A DNA stretch of 64,000 bases from the NCBI GenBank assembly GCA_944376065.1, contig CALWBL010000009.1, positions 1 through 64,000 on the forward strand, given 5' to 3'. Numbering within the stretch: the first letter of the stretch is position 1; each line of letters starts with the position of its first letter. Of this stretch, positions 58,582 through 64,000 are shown piece by piece. A program made the position numbers and the translations under genes. Origin of the DNA: an uncultured Butyricicoccus sp. (GTDB lineage Bacteria > Bacillota > Clostridia > Oscillospirales > Butyricicoccaceae). Below the pieces are notes generated by a model, which saw nothing but the letters and a program-made list of their open reading frames with translations, had not been told where the DNA came from and searched no databases.

Positions 58582-59457
58582 CTACCATTCATATTCAATC
58601 CACTCTATTTCAGATAAATCACCACTTTGTAAAGCTCTAAACAAACTTTTACAATAAAGCCTAATTGCATACAATAAAACTTGTTTTTTACCTGATATCT
58701 TAACTTCTTCTTGAAACAAATGCAAAAGTATATGCTTTTCTGTTTTATTAAACTCTGTAAAATTGCCATCACAAACCATAAAATCAACTAAAGGTCTTAA
58801 TGGTTCTAAAAAATCACAGCCTAAATTATATGGATTGTATGTATTCTGATGAAATATTCCAAGTTGGTTTAAATAACCAGAGCCAGAAATTTCTCTATTT
58901 ATAACTGATAAAATCATGCTATAACCATAGTTTAATGCTGCATTTATTGGGCAATCTACCGTTCTAGTAAATTCCAAACCAAAAAGAGCATTAAAATAAA
59001 CTTTTGCCGCATGTCCTTCTCTATTTGTACTGTCGTTTAGCTGTATTTGCTCAATATATTGTGTCAAAAGCTCTGCCTGTTTAAGTCCTCGGAAACAGAG
59101 ATGATTTCTCTGTTTCCGAAGTTTTTCTTTAACAATTTCCGTCCAAACTTCCTGCTTGGTGCCATTTGTCCATTCAAGTTGCTGTCTAATTTTTGCACTA
59201 CTATCATGACTGCCATGTGTTGGCACTAATTCTGCACAAGGATTTCGTGTATTGTCACAAATAATAACTTTTATCTTTCTATGCATTAGTTCACAAAGAA
59301 GATACGCAGTAAGTGAAATTGATGTGCTTTCTAAAATCAAAACCCCAATTTCACTTAAATGGATTTTTGTTGTGTTCTCTACTGTGCGAACCACAAGATA
59401 ATCCATTTTGTAATCAACCTTTGCATTACTAGATACTACAACCACACGCCAACTCAT
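58582..59457 (-). CDS. cas1: CRISPR-associated endonuclease Cas1
   Basis: Cas1 is the integrase of spacer acquisition. The 291-residue type II protein has MSWRVVVVSSNAKVDYKMDYLVV and VLILESTSISLTAYLLCEL. The metal-binding Glu is in NREGHAAKVYFNALFG (about 147), the His in GIFHQNTYNPYNLGCDFLEP (about 204), and the final acidic residues in FLEPLRPLVDFMV. It overlaps cas9 by four bases. Confidence 0.96.
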   Translation of the reverse strand: MSWRVVVVSSNAKVDYKMDYLVVRTVENTTKIHLSEIGVLILESTSISLTAYLLCELMHRKIKVIICDNTRNPCAELVPTHGSHDSSAKIRQQLEWTNGTKQEVWTEIVKEKLRKQRNHLCFRGLKQAELLTQYIEQIQLNDSTNREGHAAKVYFNALFGLEFTRTVDCPINAALNYGYSMILSVINREISGSGYLNQLGIFHQNTYNPYNLGCDFLEPLRPLVDFMVCDGNFTEFNKTEKHILLHLFQEEVKISGKKQVLLYAIRLYCKSLFRALQSGDLSEIEWIEYEW

Positions 59458-62400
59458 ATTTTACCTACTTCCAATAAATCAATACTTTTTTCAAATACAC
59501 CTGTAATAGATTGATTTATAATTGAAACTTGTTTTTTTCCATTCAAATTTTTTGTATTTCTAATTGTTCCAACCTTACTACTTCCATTTATTAAACTAAA
59601 ATTTGCTGTGGAAGCATTACATTTGAATAAATTTAGAATTTGCAAACAAACTTCAACTTGCTCATAGCATGATAAATTATAAAATAATTCTATATTTTCC
59701 CTTAATGTTTTTGTTTCATTGTTATATTGAGTTTTATAGATGGTATTTTCTAACTTTTCTAATAAAATATTGTAAAGAGTTTGATTTTCTTCTTTACTTA
59801 ATTTATCAAATGGTGTCAACTCTAATTCATACCCTGCTATACGGCAACGCTCCAAATATTTTGAACATCTTTTTATATAAGCGTGCCATTCTGGTGCAAT
59901 AACAAGTTGATTTGCATTTTTATATAAAATTCTATCATCTGAGCGACCAGATATATGCATTCTGAAACCATCATAAGAAATTAACGAGTTAATCTTGATT
60001 TTAGGAATAAGAATTTTAGGTTCGATAAGTCCCAAATATTGAATACAATAAGAAACAGGGTTGCTTTCATACCAGTTTTTATGCATTAACATAACCGTTT
60101 CTATTGAACGAACTCTCTTTTTCTTTTGTGTATGCTCTACCAAGCAGAAATATGCACCAGTTAATTTATTATATCCACCATACTTTTCTGGTAACATTCT
60201 TGAGTCTGAACTTTTAATTGGTGCTTTGTCTTTACTTTTTGGAACAATAAGCTGGTCAAATAACCCCCCTTTAACTTCAGAAGCTCGTCTTGTAAAGAGG
60301 ATATTATTCTTTTTCATGGTTTTTCTTACAATAGATATTGAACCATTTTCACTCGCAAACCATGCTTGTTCATTACCACGCATAACATCAAAATCAAACA
60401 TTCTATTTAGGCTATACTTTACATCAGGCTGTTTAAGAAAATGCACTGGATTTTTTGTAAATTTAACATGATAAACATTTCCTACAACAATGTTTAAATA
60501 AGCATCTTTTGCATGGTGAAAGTCATTTATATCTCTACATTTAATAAATACAGGGTCTTGTTCTGTATTTTTACCTTTGCACTGACTTGCTTGTTTTTGA
60601 ATTCCATCTGATGTAATTCTTTGGTCTTGTCTAAAATTAGATACGTTTCCTGCTTTTACATAAACAATTTCGGTCTTATCTTTGAATTTTCTTGCAAGAA
60701 GTTCAGCTACTATCTTGCTTGATTGTCTTGTTTCTACAAGCTGTCTATTTATAAATCCTGCTTGTTCATCAATAGTAAAAGGTTTTGCACGAACTAAACG
60801 CTCATATTTTTCCTTTGATATAAACCTTTTTTCTTTGAGCATAGTCCAATATGGACGCATTTTTTGTCTGATATCTATATCAATAGGATATGTATCGCTT
60901 TTTTCTGCATTTAATACTCTTTTTACCAAAATACGATTATTTAAACTATCATCTTTGGTTTTGCTTTGAGGATAAATATGCTCAATATCATAATCACTAT
61001 CGAGCTTTGCAAGGTTTATATATTCACCACTATACATACATTTACCAAGCTGTGTATAGTAAAGATATAATTTATCTCGTCTAAGATTATCTTCTTTTTG
61101 TAAATCTTCAAAAAGACTGTTACCCTTTTCGCCTGCCTGCTCATATAGGTTTATAAGTTCTTGTTTGCGTGAGATTGTACGCTTACCTTTTTCACCATCT
61201 TCTCTTGCCATTTCTATAAATATACGTTTAGGAGCTGTTTTCATTATTGATTGTAGTTCTCCTACTATGCGTATAACTTGATGAATAGCTCTTTTTATTA
61301 ATGGTGAGGCATAGCTTTCATCAAGATACTCACTAAGAGTTAAACCATTAGAGCCATATTTTTCTTTTCTATACTGTTCAACTGCCTGTGCAAAACTATA
61401 TTTTGTGCTTAAAAGCTGCATAAGATTTTGATTTGTATTCCAAAGTAAATCCATTATGCACATGGCTTCTCCAGTGCTACTATCTGCATTGAAAATACCA
61501 GTTAAAAACTTTTGTGATAATCTTCCCCAACCACTAAATCTAACAGATAGAGCTTTTTTCTGTTCTTCATCTGACAATGAATATGTATTTTCAAGCCACT
61601 GACGCAGTAATTTTTTATCATCACCAAATAAAACAATATGACATATTATATCTTCTGCTATCTCATAACCATTGTCACGTTTTAATAGCCATTCAAAGTG
61701 CTTCCATGTAGCTAAATTTGCTTTAAAATCATTATCAAAACCGCTTAATTCATCACCTTTTTCAATTATTCCATTGGCTAAAAGGTAATTATTTAACATC
61801 TTTTTTGTAACTTTTTTACCACTTAAAAATAAATCATTATAAATATCTTGCTTTAAAGATACAAGTATTTCATTTCCATTGATTTTAAGGTTATTTAGTT
61901 CATTTAACACCATAAATTTACTATATAACAATGAGTCTTTAGGTAAAACAGGCTCACCTAAATAACTACAAGTTGCAGTCATACGAGAAATAAAATTCTC
62001 CCTGCATTTTTCTAAGTCTACTACTTGTTCAAAATTCCATGGATATATTTTTTCATTTTTTCGCTCTATCCAACTATATTGTGAACGTGAATCCAAAGGA
62101 CCCACATAATAAGGAATACGAAAACAAAACATTTTATGTATTTGCTCTGCTTTTGTTAACCCACTATTATCAATTTCATTTAAAAATGGAAAATGTTTTG
62201 ATGCATTGCTTAATATTTTTAATAATTCAGCTTCATTTAATTGATATGGGATAACACTATTATTTTTACTTACCTGTTTTGGTAAAAATGTTCCTAGTTC
62301 TAATTCATCATATATTTCTTTTAGCAGCTCACTTTTATCAATATATGGTTTTATTTTATTTTTTAAATATTTGCAAAAATCATCATATCCACATTTATGA

Positions 62401-63461
62401 TTTAAACTATCTTTTCCAGAATATGCAGGGTAATTATTAAGTTTATCTGATATTTTGTGAAAGATTTCATTATATAATGCAGTATCTTCCGTTTGTTTAA
62501 TTGCCATTTTGAGCTTTTTCAAATCTGTATTATGTTTTTCATAAGTTTTAACCTTAGCAAAAGATATATATTCTTCTCCACTTCTTATATTTTCTAATAA
62601 TGCCCAGTCATAAATCTCTTTTATTGCTAAAATAAGTTCTATTTTATCACCTAATACAGCAACCAGTTTATCTTCCACCATAGAAAAATCATCTTCAAGA
62701 CTTAATTTTTCTTCTGTTGAAAACCCATATAGTGTATCTAAATTAACCTTGCTACCAGCTAATAAATCTAAAACAGGTATTAAAGGACTTTTCTTATCTG
62801 TTACATTGAATAATTGTTGTAACTGCTTTTTCTTTTCAGTCTTCTTTATTTTTCTATCTATCAATAGATTCTTTAATTCTTCGATATTAGTAACAGAAAA
62901 ACTACATTCTAGCTCTTGCTCAACAGCTCTTTTTAATCTTTGTAAACCATTTTCTAATGAAATTGAGTCGATTGATATATCACCATATAAAAAATGTCCA
63001 CGATGTTTAAAAATATGATGAATTGCCAAATACAAATCACGTATATCAAATGTTTTGTTATCTTCTATCAGAGCTTTTCTTAGGTGATATATAGTTGGGT
63101 ATTCTTTATAATAATCTACATCATTATATTGCTTATCAGCAAAAATAATGTGTTTACTTAAAGTTTTTTTATCTTCTTCTAAAAATTTACTTTCTTTTAA
63201 TCTTTGAAAAAAAGCAACGTCAACTCTACCTATTACTTCTGAAAATGTTTCTTGTAACCAAGTTATACGCTGATGTTGGCGTTCTATTCTTCGTCTTGAA
63301 GTTCTATGAGCTCTCCTTTCTTCTGCTGATTTTGCACCATCAAAAAGTCTTACTCCCCAAAGGGTTTTTCCTTTGAATTTAAGCAAATTATAGTTTATAT
63401 CTGTAACTGCCCAACCTACTGAATCCGTACCAATATCTAATCCAATAAAATAATCCTTCAT
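59454..63461 (-). CDS. cas9: CRISPR-associated endonuclease Cas9, type II-A
   Basis: This 1335-residue RNA-guided nuclease has all active parts. RuvC-I FIGLDIGTDSVGWAV carries the catalytic Asp9. An Arg-rich bridge helix RRAHRTSRRRIERQHQRI follows (about 48-66). RuvC-II is PKRIFIEMAREDG (Glu near 747), HNH is YDIEHIYPQSKTKDDS (His near 828) and RuvC-III is HHAKDAYLNIVVGN (near 985). The PAM-interacting C-terminal region starts after about 1080. The size, gene order cas9-cas1-cas2-csn2 and repeat type fit II-A. AAGGGG precedes the ATG. The tracrRNA gene is divergent, only about 60 bases upstream. The PAM cannot be read from sequence. Confidence 0.98.
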   Translation of the reverse strand: MKDYFIGLDIGTDSVGWAVTDINYNLLKFKGKTLWGVRLFDGAKSAEERRAHRTSRRRIERQHQRITWLQETFSEVIGRVDVAFFQRLKESKFLEEDKKTLSKHIIFADKQYNDVDYYKEYPTIYHLRKALIEDNKTFDIRDLYLAIHHIFKHRGHFLYGDISIDSISLENGLQRLKRAVEQELECSFSVTNIEELKNLLIDRKIKKTEKKKQLQQLFNVTDKKSPLIPVLDLLAGSKVNLDTLYGFSTEEKLSLEDDFSMVEDKLVAVLGDKIELILAIKEIYDWALLENIRSGEEYISFAKVKTYEKHNTDLKKLKMAIKQTEDTALYNEIFHKISDKLNNYPAYSGKDSLNHKCGYDDFCKYLKNKIKPYIDKSELLKEIYDELELGTFLPKQVSKNNSVIPYQLNEAELLKILSNASKHFPFLNEIDNSGLTKAEQIHKMFCFRIPYYVGPLDSRSQYSWIERKNEKIYPWNFEQVVDLEKCRENFISRMTATCSYLGEPVLPKDSLLYSKFMVLNELNNLKINGNEILVSLKQDIYNDLFLSGKKVTKKMLNNYLLANGIIEKGDELSGFDNDFKANLATWKHFEWLLKRDNGYEIAEDIICHIVLFGDDKKLLRQWLENTYSLSDEEQKKALSVRFSGWGRLSQKFLTGIFNADSSTGEAMCIMDLLWNTNQNLMQLLSTKYSFAQAVEQYRKEKYGSNGLTLSEYLDESYASPLIKRAIHQVIRIVGELQSIMKTAPKRIFIEMAREDGEKGKRTISRKQELINLYEQAGEKGNSLFEDLQKEDNLRRDKLYLYYTQLGKCMYSGEYINLAKLDSDYDIEHIYPQSKTKDDSLNNRILVKRVLNAEKSDTYPIDIDIRQKMRPYWTMLKEKRFISKEKYERLVRAKPFTIDEQAGFINRQLVETRQSSKIVAELLARKFKDKTEIVYVKAGNVSNFRQDQRITSDGIQKQASQCKGKNTEQDPVFIKCRDINDFHHAKDAYLNIVVGNVYHVKFTKNPVHFLKQPDVKYSLNRMFDFDVMRGNEQAWFASENGSISIVRKTMKKNNILFTRRASEVKGGLFDQLIVPKSKDKAPIKSSDSRMLPEKYGGYNKLTGAYFCLVEHTQKKKRVRSIETVMLMHKNWYESNPVSYCIQYLGLIEPKILIPKIKINSLISYDGFRMHISGRSDDRILYKNANQLVIAPEWHAYIKRCSKYLERCRIAGYELELTPFDKLSKEENQTLYNILLEKLENTIYKTQYNNETKTLRENIELFYNLSCYEQVEVCLQILNLFKCNASTANFSLINGSSKVGTIRNTKNLNGKKQVSIINQSITGVFEKSIDLLEVGKI

Positions 63462-63483
63462 ATCATTAAATCCCCTTAAAATA

Positions 63484-63512
63484 TTGACTTTTGCTTTTTT
63501 TAGTGATAGAGT
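63484..63512 (+). promoter_or_regulatory. putative tracrRNA promoter
   Basis: TTGACT and TAGAGT with a 17-base spacer place the start near 63519, just upstream of the anti-repeat. The opposite strand must carry the cas9 promoter in the same 60 bases or inside the tracrRNA gene. Confidence 0.55.
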
Positions 63513-63518
63513 ATGTGT

Positions 63519-63634
63519 ATACTTAGACTACCATCTAAGATAACACGACAGGTTCAAATAAGGCTCTACCGAAATCGTCGGTTTATCCGACTTCACATTG
63601 TGTGAGTAAAAATCCGCATGAAGCGGATTTTTTT
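63519..63634 (+). ncRNA. tracrRNA
   Basis: The 24-nt anti-repeat (63526-63549) pairs without mismatch with the crRNA repeat from GTCGTG to GTAGTC, with one G-U pair. A bulge follows, then TTCAAAT (63553-63559), which pairs with the GTTTGA at the repeat start. AATAAGGCTCTACCG is the nexus equivalent. Then come hairpins GTCGG/CCGAC (63577-63591) and TCACA/TGTGA (63593-63605) and a terminator AAATCCGC/GCGGATTT (63610-63630) with T-run. It resembles the tracrRNAs of Streptococcus and Lactobacillus II-A systems. Confidence 0.93.
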
Positions 63635-63724
63635 GTTTCTATTATATACCAAGTATAACATATACTTACTGTGTTTAAAATAATAATATAAGACTTTTTA
63701 TAACATTATTTGTCATATAAAAAC

Positions 63725-63747
63725 CCCAAAGCATTAAGCTTCGGGGT
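63725..63747 (-). terminator. terminator of the mobilisation-protein gene
   Basis: CCCCGAAGC/GCTTTGGGG with a five-base loop, followed by TTTTT on the minus strand. Confidence 0.75.
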
Positions 63748-63768
63748 GAAATTTATCGTTCAAGATTT

Positions 63769-64000
63769 TATCTTTCCATATCCCAAGATTTTGACTTTTT
63801 ACGCACTGGTTGACGTTTTTTCACTGGCTCTTGTTTTTGTTCTGATTGTTTTTCTTCAAGCAAATGTTTGATAAATACCTTTATTTTTTCTGGTGCTTTT
63901 TTCATCACAACTAGAAATTCTCGTGTCTGTTCTTTTAACTTCTCATAACGATTTTTCCAAATATCAGCATCTTTCTTAGCATTCTCAAGTTTTTGTTCTA
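63769..64000 (-). CDS. C-terminal part of a probable plasmid mobilisation/relaxase protein (partial)
   Basis: An open frame enters from the right edge and ends at 63769. The 77 visible residues are a charged coiled coil (LEQKLENAKKDADIWKNRYE, KEQTREFLVVMKKAPEKIKVF) followed by a basic tail ending RKKSKSWDMER. Such a coiled-coil tail ending in SWDMER is typical of MobA/MobL or Pre/Mob relaxases of mobilisable elements in Firmicutes. The catalytic part is outside the window, so this is a guess from the tail. Confidence 0.5.

Noticed and set aside
59669..63018. Plus-strand ORFs within cas9
   Set aside because: They are short, AT-rich shadows of cas9 without ribosome binding sites.

Overview
The window is AT-rich chromosomal DNA from an endospore-forming, Gram-positive anaerobe of the class Clostridia, probably an Oscillospiraceae/Ruminococcaceae-like gut bacterium. 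The evidence is a SpoIIGA/sigma-E pair, a class III fructose-1,6-bisphosphatase, a rpoBC-L7Ae-rpsL-rpsG-fusA-tuf block, a type III glutamine synthetase, split archaeal-type glutamate synthase subunits, an ANTAR antiterminator and strong GGAGG ribosome binding sites. I cannot name a species.

Layout. 1-4150: a DUF1015 protein, a GGDEF/EAL signalling protein and the remains of a two-component system. 4324-7284 (+): spoIIGA-sigE, an HD-domain protein and yqeC. 7286-10547: a DUF2238 membrane protein, a small ORF and fbp. 10655-23236 (-): translation and transcription core genes, with one promoter before the L7Ae-like gene and another before rpoB. 23356-28479 (-): a hypothetical gene, moaA, a regulated promoter driving a putative sRNA or leader, and mfd. 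28590-30290 (-): nifS-iscU. 30564-37713 (-): a nitrogen operon encoding three split glutamate synthase subunits, type I glutamine synthetase, an ANTAR protein and CTP synthase. It is divergent from a type III glutamine synthetase at 37978 (+). 40144-43136 (-): a small Cys protein, a PrsA-like foldase and infC-rpmI-rplT with an autoregulatory-type leader. 43374-46615 (+): DUF1292, 6S RNA, a 31-codon ORF and ppk. 46659-51625: a cation/proton antiporter, a KdpDE-like two-component system and an ArsB/NhaD-type permease. 52039-56516 (-): a beta-glucoside PTS operon with LicT-type antitermination (RAT element and overlapping terminator). 57079-63634: a complete type II-A CRISPR-Cas locus (cas9-cas1-cas2-csn2, seven repeats, divergent tracrRNA). 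63769-64000 (-): the C-terminal end of a probable mobilisation protein.

The most interesting signals are regulatory. Both nitrogen transcription units, gltB/glnA (-) and glnN (+), have a sigma-A promoter followed at once by a short hairpin whose six-base loop has A at position 1 and G at position 4. Each hairpin overlaps the 5' arm of an intrinsic terminator, and the ANTAR gene lies in one of the two operons. This reads as an ANTAR antitermination circuit run by a protein whose receiver domain lacks the phospho-acceptor Asp. Upstream of moaA, a promoter with a 20-bp dyad between -35 and -10 drives a roughly 130-nt RNA. The RNA carries a single-stranded anti-Shine-Dalgarno stretch and ends at an intrinsic terminator. 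A dyad of the same TTAGCA-N4-CTAA form lies just downstream of the promoter of the HD/yqeC unit. The CRISPR leader contains a 12-nt perfect complement of the repeat next to a canonical ATTTGAG leader end. An unexplained, apparently transcribed and structured spacer lies between the beta-glucoside operon and the CRISPR array.
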